A stretch of DNA of 64,000 nucleotides from contig JAJDCP010000047.1 of the NCBI GenBank assembly GCA_029260765.1, positions 1 through 64,000 on the forward strand, in the 5' to 3' direction. Below, in pieces: positions 25,087 to 33,548 of the stretch; within the stretch, counting starts at the first letter, position 1; each line of letters starts with the position of its first letter. A model generated the notes under the pieces. It saw only the letters and a list, made by a program, of their open reading frames with translations. It had not been told where the DNA came from and searched no databases. The DNA is from Planctomycetota bacterium (GTDB taxonomy: Bacteria > Planctomycetota > J058 > JAJDCP01). The position numbers and the translations under genes are program-made.

Positions 25087-26160
25087 TTGGCACAAGACCA
25101 GAGCGAAAACCCCGAGGCAGCATTCGAAGCCGAGGTGCCGGTGAAGCGCGCTCCCATCGATACGGGGCCGCCCCAACGGGCGTCCAGCGAGCCCGAGGAA
25201 CCGCTGTCGGAGATTTCCAGCGAGCCACTGTCCGAGATCTTCCGCGAGCCCGAGCGCATGCGCGCCGCGCTCACGGTCGCCGTCGAGGAGGCGCAGAGCG
25301 CCCGGGCCGCCCGACAGAACAGCGAGGCCCTCACCCGCACCGCGATGGAGCGGGTCCGGGAGCTGCGCGACCAGAGCGAGCAGCTCCGCGCGGCCCGCCA
25401 TGCCGAGCTTTCCGAAGCGCATGAGGCGCAGCGAGGTCTCGAGGCCGAGCTGGCGGAGCTGCGCGGCGAGCTGGCGGGGCTGCAATTGGCGCAGCACGAG
25501 GCCCAGCAGCGGGAAGCCGCAGCCGAGGCCCGGCATCAGGCGGCGCTGGAGGCCGCCAGCCAGGAGTCGGCGAAAGTCCGCGACGCCCTGCGGCAGGAAG
25601 CCGAGCAGCGGCTGGCGGCGGAGCTCCAGGCGGCGCGGGCCGCGGCCGAGCAGGAACGCCAGCAGCTCGAGGACCAGCTCGAGCGCCAGCGGGCGGAGAC
25701 CGCCGCTGCTCAGGAGCAGGCCGAGGAGGACCGGGCCCGCGCCGCCGCGGCGGCCGACTCCACCCGCGAGCAGGAGGGCCTGCTGGCAGGGCTGCGCGCG
25801 GAGGTCACCGCAGCCCAGGAGGCGCAGGAAGCAGCACAGGCCCGCGAGTCAGCCTGCTACGATCGCATCGATGCGCTCGATGCCCGCAACCGCGAGCTGT
25901 CCGAGGAGCTCGACGCGCTGAAGGCGATCGTCGAGCCCCTCCAGGCGCAGTCGCAGAGCGGGGAGCTGATCCACTGCCCCAAATGCCAGGGCCTGATGCG
26001 CGAGAAGCTCGACCGGGGTGTGACAGTGGAGGTCTGCGACGAATGCGGCGGGGTCTACTTCGACGAAGACGAGATCGACAAGATGCTGACCTCGATAAAG
26101 ATGAACCGCCAGGTCCACGAGCAGCATCAATGGCTGGAGCGGCTATTCCGGAAGGGCTGA
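25087..26160 (+). CDS. Coiled-coil protein with C-terminal TFIIB-type zinc ribbon
   Basis: Translation starts at TTG 25087, preceded by a GGGAGGGA SD. The 357-residue protein has a Pro/Glu-rich N-terminus (1-55), a long uninterrupted coiled coil (about 60-285, Ala/Glu/Gln/Arg heptads) and a C-terminal zinc ribbon at about 295-330: CPKC, then CDECGG and the YFDEDEID segment typical of the zf-TFIIB family. In that family the ribbon is thought to bind one Zn and to mediate protein contacts; no enzymatic role is known. It is cytoplasmic by lack of a signal. Residues 38-50 carry a small duplication (EPLSEISS / EPLSEIFR). It may act as a structural tether; its partner is unknown. Confidence 0.8.
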   Translation: MAQDQSENPEAAFEAEVPVKRAPIDTGPPQRASSEPEEPLSEISSEPLSEIFREPERMRAALTVAVEEAQSARAARQNSEALTRTAMERVRELRDQSEQLRAARHAELSEAHEAQRGLEAELAELRGELAGLQLAQHEAQQREAAAEARHQAALEAASQESAKVRDALRQEAEQRLAAELQAARAAAEQERQQLEDQLERQRAETAAAQEQAEEDRARAAAAADSTREQEGLLAGLRAEVTAAQEAQEAAQARESACYDRIDALDARNRELSEELDALKAIVEPLQAQSQSGELIHCPKCQGLMREKLDRGVTVEVCDECGGVYFDEDEIDKMLTSIKMNRQVHEQHQWLERLFRKG

Positions 26161-26308
26161 GGCGGTGGGTGGCTCACCGTAAACGCACGGTCGCGAGTAG
26201 TGCGCTCGGCCATCGACAGCGGCGGAGCTTCGCAAACCTCGATGCTGAAGAGGCCGAAGCTTCCCAGGGAGTCCGTCGGATCTCAGCAGCGGCCTCTCGA
26301 CCCGCGCA

Positions 26309-26551
26309 TCATTCGAGGCCCCAGATGACGATCTTCTGCTTGCCGACGACCTCCAGTTGCAAGAAGCGGACGTAGAGCAAGTCGCGAAACTGGATGCGGC
26401 TTCCTGGGATGGGTTCATTGGGCAACTGCTTCAGGTCGCTCTTGTCGACTTTCCAGGAGAAGTCAAGCTCGGGTCTCCCGAACTCCAGCCGCGCAGGGCT
26501 GGCAACAGCTTCTCGGGGCTGGGCGCTCAGGAGCTGGGCAGCCAGACGACC
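26309..26551 (-). pseudogene. C-terminal fragment of an unidentified coding sequence
   Basis: Between a TGA at 26554-26552 and one at 26311-26309 the minus strand reads 80 residues of natural composition (for example LEFGRPELDFSWKVDKSDLK and IQFRDLLYVRFLQLEVVGK). There is no ATG, GTG or TTG in a suitable place, so it looks like the tail of a broken gene rather than a complete small one. No family was recognised. It lies between the convergent coiled-coil and kinase genes. Confidence 0.45.
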
Positions 26552-26613
26552 TCACAGCCTCGCTGCCCTGGCTTATTGCGAGCTGGAGTCGGCTCCAGTT
26601 GTGAGCAGAGCCC

Positions 26614-28452
26614 TCAGCGCCACACCCGCCAGACCGAAAACAGGGCCGCGCCCGCGCCCACCCCCAAGCCAGGCAGCGAGGCCGCGGGCCAGACGGCGAT
26701 GACCAGACCGCTCAAGAAGAAGCATGCGGCCGCCCAGGCGAGGCGCCGGTCCAGGCACACCGCCGCCGTCACGGTGGCCGCGAAGAGCACCGCCGTCTCC
26801 TGGCCCAGGGCTTGCTGCAACGGCACGCCGTGCCAAAGGGCGATCAGCCGGTGCAGGAACAGGCTTCCGAAAGCCGCGATCAAGCACCCGACGAGCCGGC
26901 GGTTGACATTGTTGACCAGTACGATGCGGCGCTTCCACCAGGCAGCCAGGGCGATGAAGACGCAGGCCGCCACCGGCATGGCCAGGATCTGCCAGGTCGG
27001 CTCTTCGAGCCAGCCCGCGGACAGGCCCCAGGCGGCGATCATCGGGATGACCGCGAAGCCCACGGCCAACACGAGCGCGAGCATCGCGCGCCAGCGCTTG
27101 GAGACTTCGAGGTCGCTGTCGAACGCCAGCTGCTTGAGGCCTTCCAGCTCGTGTTGCTCGGCAGCCCTGCGCGTCCGCAGTGCCTCCAGACTTGCAGCGA
27201 GTGGGGGCGGCAGCTCGGCAAGCTCGCTGCAAACCTGTTCCGCCGATTCCAGCGCGCCGCGCGCGACCTCCAACTCGGCCATCGCGATCAGCGCACGCCG
27301 GCTGCCGGCGCGCGCTTCGGGGTTCTCCGGCCACTCCTTCAGAGCCAGCCGGAAGGCGAAGCGGCACTCCGCGAAGAGCTTGTGCACGCGCGCGGAGTCG
27401 CCCCCCTCCTCGAGCATGCGCAGGCGGTTCTCGGCCTCGCGCGCGAGGGCCCGCGACGCGGCGTGTTGCAGATAGGATTCCAGGGCCTCCCGCACCGCCG
27501 CCGCCGTGTCGAAGCGCTCCGAAGGGAGGTAGGCGGTGGCGCGACGGCAGGTGGCGATCAGCTCGGCCGGCGCATCTGTGGAGTACTGGTAGGCTTCGCC
27601 GCGCGCCACGCTACTCATGATCTCTTTGAGACTGCTGCCCGTGTGCCTGCGTTGGCCCACGATCAGCTCGTGGAGGATGGCTCCGAGCAGGTACACGTCG
27701 GTGCGCGGGCCGATACGCTTGAGGTCGCCCAGAACCATCTCCGGCGCCATGTAGGCGGGGGTTCCGGCCAGCCGATCGCCCTTGCCCCCCAAGCCTGGGT
27801 CGGCAACGGTGGAGACCGCGATGCCCCAGTCGAGCAGATACACCTCGCCGAAAGAGCCAACCATGACGTTGTCGGGCTTCAGATCGCGGTGCACGATGCC
27901 TTTGCTGTGCGCGAAGGAGACGGCGTGGCACACCTGGATCAAGATCTCGAGGTGCTTGCGCAGCACTGCCTCAGAGAACAACCGCTCGGTGGCCCGATCC
28001 GCCTGCAACACCTGCCTCCAGGAGCGGCCCTCAACGCGCTTCATCACCAGCAGCGGCACACCGTCAGGGTTCTGGCCGAGGGTGTAGACCGGCACAACGT
28101 TGGGGTGCTCGAGCTGGCCGGTGATGCGTGCCTCCCGCACCAACTGGCCAGCGGCCCTGGCGCTCTTTTCCTTCAGGCTCTTGACGGCGACGTGGCGGGC
28201 CAGGGGGATCTGTTCGGCGAGGTGGACGACAGCCATCCCCCCCTGGCCCAGGGCGCCGAGCATCTCCAGATCGGGCTCGGCTGCGCCGCGGCGCCGCAGA
28301 CCAAGGGTTGGGAGACGAGCTTTGGGCGCGGCGGCCGGCTCCGGACGGATGGTCGCAGAGCCATCTTGGAGCTCGGGAGCGTCGGGTAGGGGGTAGGTCC
28401 TGCGGTGTTGCCAGAAAATCAGCGGGGTCGGCTCGTCTTGTGCCTCATCCAT
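26614..28452 (-). CDS. Ser/Thr protein kinase with polytopic membrane C-terminus
   Basis: Hanks-type kinase of 612 residues. The kinase domain is at about 60-335, with GQGGMAVV loop, K91 (VAVKSLKE), HRDLKPDN at 188-195, DWG at 208 and GTPAYMAPE. Unlike the other two TPR kinases in this window it keeps HRD. A helical region (about 340-455) follows, then four or five hydrophobic segments from about 465 to the end (AMLALVLAVGFAVIPMIAAW, ILAMPVAACVFIALAAW, LVGCLIAAFGSLFLHRL, AACFFLSGLVIAVWPAA), so the C-terminus is a membrane domain that may sense a ligand or the membrane state. Start ATG 28452 has AAGGGGG at 8 bp. Parts of the gene and its leader are duplicated at 22427-22790 and 24741-24793. 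Confidence 0.9.
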   Translation of the reverse strand: MDEAQDEPTPLIFWQHRRTYPLPDAPELQDGSATIRPEPAAAPKARLPTLGLRRRGAAEPDLEMLGALGQGGMAVVHLAEQIPLARHVAVKSLKEKSARAAGQLVREARITGQLEHPNVVPVYTLGQNPDGVPLLVMKRVEGRSWRQVLQADRATERLFSEAVLRKHLEILIQVCHAVSFAHSKGIVHRDLKPDNVMVGSFGEVYLLDWGIAVSTVADPGLGGKGDRLAGTPAYMAPEMVLGDLKRIGPRTDVYLLGAILHELIVGQRRHTGSSLKEIMSSVARGEAYQYSTDAPAELIATCRRATAYLPSERFDTAAAVREALESYLQHAASRALAREAENRLRMLEEGGDSARVHKLFAECRFAFRLALKEWPENPEARAGSRRALIAMAELEVARGALESAEQVCSELAELPPPLAASLEALRTRRAAEQHELEGLKQLAFDSDLEVSKRWRAMLALVLAVGFAVIPMIAAWGLSAGWLEEPTWQILAMPVAACVFIALAAWWKRRIVLVNNVNRRLVGCLIAAFGSLFLHRLIALWHGVPLQQALGQETAVLFAATVTAAVCLDRRLAWAAACFFLSGLVIAVWPAASLPGLGVGAGAALFSVWRVWR

Positions 28453-28470
28453 CGCCGGCCCCCTTGCTCG

Positions 28471-28556
28471 TTGTCGATCAGCCTGCCCGCTACATCCAGG
28501 AAGTCAAGCGGAGAGCTGCTTTCTGGTCATGGAGGGGCCATCAATGGGCGGCCAGG
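28471..28556. repeat. Kinase leader repeat, also at 22701-22786
   Basis: About 86 bp are shared with 22701-22786 at roughly 80% by eye (both begin ttgtcgatcagc and end near gggcggcc). Here it lies just upstream of the kinase start, so it probably includes its promoter or 5' leader. The minus strand through it also reads a coding-like fragment (HLLAWNILRIRFERIAGG at about 28590-28645) without a start. Confidence 0.7.
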
Positions 28557-28663
28557 GCCCGCGAGCCCGATGCGCGGGATAGGATGGGATGCCGCCAGCG
28601 ATGCGCTCGAAGCGGATGCGCAGGATGTTCCAGGCGAGGAGGTGCTCCCGGGTCCGGGCAGCG

Positions 28664-29026
28664 TCAAGACTTCCAGGATTGCAGGGTCTTGGTGCGGGCG
28701 TGCACTTGCCTGATCTCCCGCATCACAGCCTGGTGCGCCTGCTTGAGCGAGCAATAGACAAGATCGTGGTGGGCCAGTCTGCCTGCGTGGATCTGGGCCT
28801 GCTGCTTGTACTCGTTCCTTTGGACAGGATCGGTGGCAGTCCGGGCAAGTGCCTCGAGCTTCCTTTGCGTGTTCGTGTGGTGATGCACGTGCGCCAACAC
28901 GGAGTTGTTCGAGGCGTGCAGACGCTTGCTCTCTGCTTCCAACTCCAACAGCCGGACCTCGGTGCTGAAGTCGACGATCTTGCCCAGCAGCAAGCGGTTG
29001 AGGCCGCCGAGCATCTCTCCAAACAC
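28664..29026 (-). CDS. Small helical protein of unknown function
   Basis: A 120-residue frame from GTG 29026 has clearly coding codon use and a natural, highly helical composition (LLGKIVDFSTEVRLLELEAE; later HHHTNTQRKLEALAR). It is rich in His and Gln and has no signal peptide. Translation may start at this GTG; no strong SD is present, and an ATG four codons later has a GGAGAG too close to it. The frame remains open a short way upstream, so the protein may be an N-terminally truncated remnant. No family was recognised. Confidence 0.55.
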   Translation of the reverse strand: MFGEMLGGLNRLLLGKIVDFSTEVRLLELEAESKRLHASNNSVLAHVHHHTNTQRKLEALARTATDPVQRNEYKQQAQIHAGRLAHHDLVYCSLKQAHQAVMREIRQVHARTKTLQSWKS

Positions 29027-29156
29027 AAGAGCAGCGGATCCGCTCGAAGTCGAGCCAGAGCAGGCGCCCTACCGACGGAGCAAGCTCCAGGCCGAAGAGG
29101 CTCCCCAGGCTGCTCGACCGAAGCAGTTCAGACCAGAGGCAGCCGGCAGGGAATTC

Positions 29157-30470
29157 TCAGTCGATCCTGGGGCCCCTGAGGTCGAGGCACTTCAGCGTCT
29201 GCTGATTGCGCAGCACGAGCAAGCCCTCGCTGAACGCCATCGGCGCCCAGATGCGGTTGTTTCTGCGCCGTAGACCTTCGAAGACCGGCGCGCTGGCGAC
29301 TTCCTGGTAGCCGTCCGGGCTCGGCTCGACCAGGCGCAGCACGCCGTCGTCGCCGCCCAGGACCAGCAACAGTCCATCGACGGCGATGAGGTTGCCCCGC
29401 CCGATGGCGGGGGCCTCGCCCGTCTTCCAGCGCACGCGCCCGTCCAAGCCGATGCACACCAGCCCGGCGGGGCGACGGTCGTTCTCATTGCGGTTGAAGT
29501 TCGCGTAGATGTGCCCGTCCAGCAGGATCGCCTGGTGGATCTGTGCGCCGTCTGCCTTGATCTCGAAAACTTCGGAGACCTCGTAGCCCCCGCCCTCCTG
29601 GGCTTCGACCTGGACCAACATCGTCCCCGCCCCGTAGCCACCCGTCAGCAGGAAGCGGTCCTCGCCGACGGCGGTCGGCGCGGGGATCGGGCCGCCAGGC
29701 TGGTAGCCCGTGTAGTGCAGGAGGGTCTCACCCGTGTCCGGAGCGAAAGCGTACAAGCCCTTCCTGCCCAGGAAGAGCAGCACCTCACGGCCCGCGATCT
29801 GATGCAGAGCCGGCGAGCAGTAGCTCTCTCCTCCCAAGCCCTCCGTCTTCCACATGAGCTCGCCTGTCGCCTGCTCGAGGGCGACCAGTCCAGCGCGCCT
29901 GCCCAGAGCGGTGAGGATGACGGCGTCCCCGACCAGCAGAGGGGAGGACGCGTAGCCCCAGCTGGGCGCCTTGCCCTCGAAAGTGGCCACGAGGTCGGTC
30001 TGCCAGACCAGCTCCCCCGACTCCCGGTCGACGCAGACGGCCCGGCCGAAGGGATCGCAGGCGAACACCAGCCGCTCTCCGACCGCCGGCACGCTGCGCG
30101 AGCCGTTGTAGCCCAGACGCCCCGGCGCGGGATGGTCGAGCCGCCACAGCTCTTCACCCGTCTCGTGGTCGAAACAGCGCAGGACGTTGCGCGCATCGTC
30201 TTCCCGATCGAAGAGATAGACCTCGCCATCGCGGATGGCGGCGCCTCCGAAACCCGGGCCGACATCGCCGCTCCACAGCTCTTTCGGGCCGGTCTCGGGC
30301 CACCGGCGCAGGATCCCCATCTCAGCGCTGTGGCCGTCACGGGTGGGGCCCAGAAACTGGCTCCAGTCTGCCCGCAACGGGGCGAGCTGCCAGGAGAGCA
30401 GGGCCGAGACCAGGAGCAGGGAGGGGAGAAATCCGCGCATCCGAGCATCTATCGCAGCAGATCGGGCCAT
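29157..30470 (-). CDS. Exported PQQ-type beta-propeller protein
   Basis: Start at ATG 30470, with AAGGAG at 8 bp; an alternative ATG lies ten codons later. A signal peptide follows (MRGFLPSLLLVSALLSW). The mature N-terminus DWSQFLGPTRDGHSAEMG is the hallmark beginning of a large family of planctomycete exported propellers. The 437-residue protein then has repeated W-rich blades of the PQQ/BamB type (DHETGEELWRLD, DRESGELVWQTD, ATGELMWKTEG). The Ca/PQQ ligands of true quinoprotein dehydrogenases are not evident, so it is probably a binding or structural propeller rather than a dehydrogenase. It ends close to the small helical gene on the same strand. Confidence 0.88.
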   Translation of the reverse strand: MARSAAIDARMRGFLPSLLLVSALLSWQLAPLRADWSQFLGPTRDGHSAEMGILRRWPETGPKELWSGDVGPGFGGAAIRDGEVYLFDREDDARNVLRCFDHETGEELWRLDHPAPGRLGYNGSRSVPAVGERLVFACDPFGRAVCVDRESGELVWQTDLVATFEGKAPSWGYASSPLLVGDAVILTALGRRAGLVALEQATGELMWKTEGLGGESYCSPALHQIAGREVLLFLGRKGLYAFAPDTGETLLHYTGYQPGGPIPAPTAVGEDRFLLTGGYGAGTMLVQVEAQEGGGYEVSEVFEIKADGAQIHQAILLDGHIYANFNRNENDRRPAGLVCIGLDGRVRWKTGEAPAIGRGNLIAVDGLLLVLGGDDGVLRLVEPSPDGYQEVASAPVFEGLRRRNNRIWAPMAFSEGLLVLRNQQTLKCLDLRGPRID

Positions 30471-30639
30471 TGTGGGGGCTCCTTCGGCGACATCCGGCTG
30501 CGCTCCGCGCTGCCTGGCGACAGGCAGAGCCGCGCTGCCTGTGCGCGCCTCGGATAGCTTGCAACCTGTCGAAGAGGATTGCAAGCCGGGGCGGGGCCTG
30601 GTCTGCCACCAGAGCGCAGCGGGTCCAGCGGACCTCGGC

Positions 30640-31006
30640 CCCCGCAAGTCGGCTTTGCGGAAGTATGCGTCGATCACCTCCGCCAGCTCTTCGTCGCTAA
30701 GACCCCGGGCCTGGCCGCTGAGGGTGGAGCCGGGTAGCTCTGCTGGCAGTCCGTCCAGAGCGCCTGTGCCACCAACTCGATGCGGAAGGACGGCTCGGGA
30801 TCCACGCCTGCCTCGAGTGCTTCGAGAAGCAGCGGCGCCGCGTGTGTTCCCAGACCCCTGAGCGCTGAGAGTCCGGCATGCCTGCTCTGGCAATCCGGCG
30901 CCCCCGGCTCTTCGAGCAGCTCGGCGACCGCCCTGAAACTAGCAGACTGCCCGAAAAATCGCTTCTCCAGGCCCCGCGGCGGTCGTCCGACATGACGACT
31001 GGCCAC
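30640..31006 (-). pseudogene. Frameshifted gene fragment, possibly HEAT-like
   Basis: A minus-strand frame from 31006 reads SASFRAVAELLEEPGAP, then HAAPLLLEALEAGVDPEP and FRIELVAQALW, resembling HEAT-type helical repeats. Near 30745 sense passes to the adjacent frame (GLSDEELAEVIDAYFRKADL) and stops making sense near 30640. No single frame carries both parts, so a one-base indel is likely. The fragment sits directly upstream of the PQQ propeller gene and may once have been its partner. Confidence 0.5.
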
Positions 31007-31029
31007 GATCCAAGGACACGGGTTTCCAG

Positions 31030-33393
31030 TCAGGGCGCCGCCTGAAAGCTGAAGGGCACGCTATGCCAGCCGTGATGGTAGAGCCACAACGTCACGTGCA
31101 CAGTGGTCCCCCCCGTCGGCAGCCCATCGACCTCGTAGCTGGTGGTCCCGGCGGTCATCAGACCGCTGGAGGCGATGTCGGCTGCCCCCGGGCTGCTGCC
31201 GACCCGCATCATCCAGTAAGTGAACTGGGCCCCGTTGCTGACCAGGTCGAAGGGCACCGTGGTGCCCGTCAGGGGATCGCCTCCGACGGGTACCAGCTCG
31301 GGACCGGGTTGGGTGGGGGCTGTGTAGCAGGCCTCGACGTAGTTCCAACCCGAGACGTAGTACCACAGGCGCAGGTAGACCGTCCCGCCCGCCGGGGGGA
31401 AGTTGACGACGACGGAGGTCGTAGAGGCGTACAGCAGACCGCTGTCGAAGATGTCGCTGCCACCGGGAGTCGTGCCGGCCCGCAGCAGCCAGTAAGTTAC
31501 GGGCACCCCGTTGGTCACCCAGGTCACCGTCTCCGTCGAGCTGGGGAGCAGGCTGCAGGGCGCGTGGCTGGTGATGGCGGGCTCACTGGACAGGAATCCG
31601 ACCACATCGAGGGTCACATCGCACTGGGCTGTGTTGCCCGCGGCGTCCATGGCGGTGAGCGTGACCGTGTACTGGCCGATGCCGCTGAGCATCGTCCCCG
31701 CGCTCGGACTCTGGCTGGCGGTGACCCCCGGGCAGTTGTCGGAGACCGTAGCCAGAGCCAGCAGGTCGGGCACGCTGACCTCGCAGTTCAGGTTGGCCTT
31801 GATCTCCATGTTTGGCGGACAGGTGATGGTCGGATCCTCAGTGTCCAGACCCTGCAGCTCGAGGCTCCAGATGAAGCCATCAGTGAAGCCCGCGCTCGTT
31901 TGGTTCGAAGTGCCGGGACCGGGATCGAAGTCCACAGTCCCGGAGTAGGAGCCGACCATCAGCAGCTTCGCGGCGCCGGCGGGGCTAATGCCCCTCGGGG
32001 AGACCTGGGTGTCGCCCTCCAGCTGGACGGCCCAGTCGAGGTCCCCCGCTGCATCGAGGCGCAGAGCGTAGCCCGCCCCATTGGTCGAGGTTGTCGTCAA
32101 GTTGGAGACGCCCGCTCCCGGGTCGAAGTCGACTGTGCCCGTAAAGGTCCCGCCGAGATAGAGCTCTCCCCCCCCTCCCAGGGTCAGGTTCATAAAGCCC
32201 ATGGAGTCCGTTGCGGTGCTGCCGCCGAGACCCCGGGCCCAGATGAAGTTCCCGCCGCTGTCCCACTTGAAGATGTAGGCATCGATCGCGCCGCCCGACG
32301 TCAGATTGAAGACACCGGGGCCGGGATCAAAGTCGACCGTCCCCCCGTATAGGCCCGTGCCGTACAGGTTTCCAGCGCTGTCGGTGGCGAGGTCGAGGGT
32401 GTTCATACCCATGCCCGGAGAGGACAGCTGGGTGGCGCCTGCAAAGCTGCCGTCGGCGGTTGCCAGGGACCAGACCAGGCCGTCGGGATTGCCGACTGCC
32501 GTCAGCGTGGGGTTGCCAGGCCCGAAATCGACCATGCCCCCGAAGATCCCCGCGAAGTGGACCGTGCCCGCCGTGTCGACGGTAGCGCTCTGGAGGTTCT
32601 CGGCGCTGACTCCCCCGAAGCGCGCCGCCCAACGGAAGTTGCCGTTGTTGTCGAGGCTCAGGGCGAACGGATCCTGAAAGCCCTGCGCCGTCAGGTCGAA
32701 CATACCCACCCCCGGGTCGAAGTCGACGGTGCCGTTGAAGGTGCCACAGGCAAAGACGTCGCCGCTGGCGTCCACGGCGATCGAGTTGGCCTGCGTGATG
32801 AACCCCCCACCGAATGACTGGACCCAGCCGAAATTGCCGCTCGAATCGTAGCGCGCGATGAAGGCGTGGCGACTGGTCCGTGTCAGTTCGGCGCTGCCGG
32901 GGCCGGGATCGAAGTCCGACGTCCCGGTAAAGGAGCCGGCGATGAAGATGTTGCCCGACCCATCGAAGGCGACCGCGCTGATCAGTAGGCCCTGTGTGCT
33001 CGGAATCTGGAAGGCCCAGCTGAAGTTCTGGTCGGCATCGAGGCTCAGGACGTAGCCGCTGCCGAAGGCACCGGGAGTGGTCAGGTTGAAGATGCCGGCA
33101 CCAGGGTCGAAGTCCACGGTCCCCCCAAAACCTCCGACGATGACGCTGCCGCCCCCGCTGTCGACGGCCAGGTCCCTCACGTCGGCGCTGGCGCCCGCTC
33201 CCGACAGGCTGAGCCCCGCATCGAGGGTCGGCGTGCCGGTTCCCCCACCCGCGGCCAGGGGCGAGCCGGCGCCCAGCAGGGAGACCCAAGCAAGGGGCAG
33301 CAGGAACAGCCCGATACTGCGGAGGCCAGCTTCGGGATCGTTCCTCAGATCTCTACGCGGCGAGTTGCGGCGGACGCTGTACGCTGCAGGCAT
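31030..33393 (-). CDS. Exported seven-repeat propeller protein with HYR domain
   Basis: Start at ATG 33393 behind GGAGGT (6 bp); longer frames run into antisense of ppc. The 787-residue protein begins with a basic region and a hydrophobic signal segment (IGLFLLPLAWVSLLGAG). Seven repeats of about 60 residues follow, each with a (F/Y)xGTVDFDPG core and a later ALSLDxxGNFxWA-type strand, an SBBP-like beta-propeller. One repeat has VDFGPG instead. Next is a HYR (Ig-like) domain at about 500-590 (ITCPPNMEIKANLNCEVSVP; VSDNCPGV), then two copies of an about 90-residue beta domain (TYWLLRAGTTPGG, TYWMMRVGSSPGA). This is a surface or extracellular adhesion-type architecture; no catalytic motif is present. 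Confidence 0.85.
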   Translation of the reverse strand: MPAAYSVRRNSPRRDLRNDPEAGLRSIGLFLLPLAWVSLLGAGSPLAAGGGTGTPTLDAGLSLSGAGASADVRDLAVDSGGGSVIVGGFGGTVDFDPGAGIFNLTTPGAFGSGYVLSLDADQNFSWAFQIPSTQGLLISAVAFDGSGNIFIAGSFTGTSDFDPGPGSAELTRTSRHAFIARYDSSGNFGWVQSFGGGFITQANSIAVDASGDVFACGTFNGTVDFDPGVGMFDLTAQGFQDPFALSLDNNGNFRWAARFGGVSAENLQSATVDTAGTVHFAGIFGGMVDFGPGNPTLTAVGNPDGLVWSLATADGSFAGATQLSSPGMGMNTLDLATDSAGNLYGTGLYGGTVDFDPGPGVFNLTSGGAIDAYIFKWDSGGNFIWARGLGGSTATDSMGFMNLTLGGGGELYLGGTFTGTVDFDPGAGVSNLTTTSTNGAGYALRLDAAGDLDWAVQLEGDTQVSPRGISPAGAAKLLMVGSYSGTVDFDPGPGTSNQTSAGFTDGFIWSLELQGLDTEDPTITCPPNMEIKANLNCEVSVPDLLALATVSDNCPGVTASQSPSAGTMLSGIGQYTVTLTAMDAAGNTAQCDVTLDVVGFLSSEPAITSHAPCSLLPSSTETVTWVTNGVPVTYWLLRAGTTPGGSDIFDSGLLYASTTSVVVNFPPAGGTVYLRLWYYVSGWNYVEACYTAPTQPGPELVPVGGDPLTGTTVPFDLVSNGAQFTYWMMRVGSSPGAADIASSGLMTAGTTSYEVDGLPTGGTTVHVTLWLYHHGWHSVPFSFQAAP

Positions 33394-33548
33394 CTTCGAC
33401 CTCCACTCAGACTGTGACAATTGGCACGTGATCCACCACTGTTCACCATCAAGTTTACAGCAGGACTCGGCCATCCAAAGCCACTGGGTCGACTTTGGTC
33501 GGACGCGTACGTTGTGCCCTCTATCAAAGGACTTCCCGAGCTCACGCC

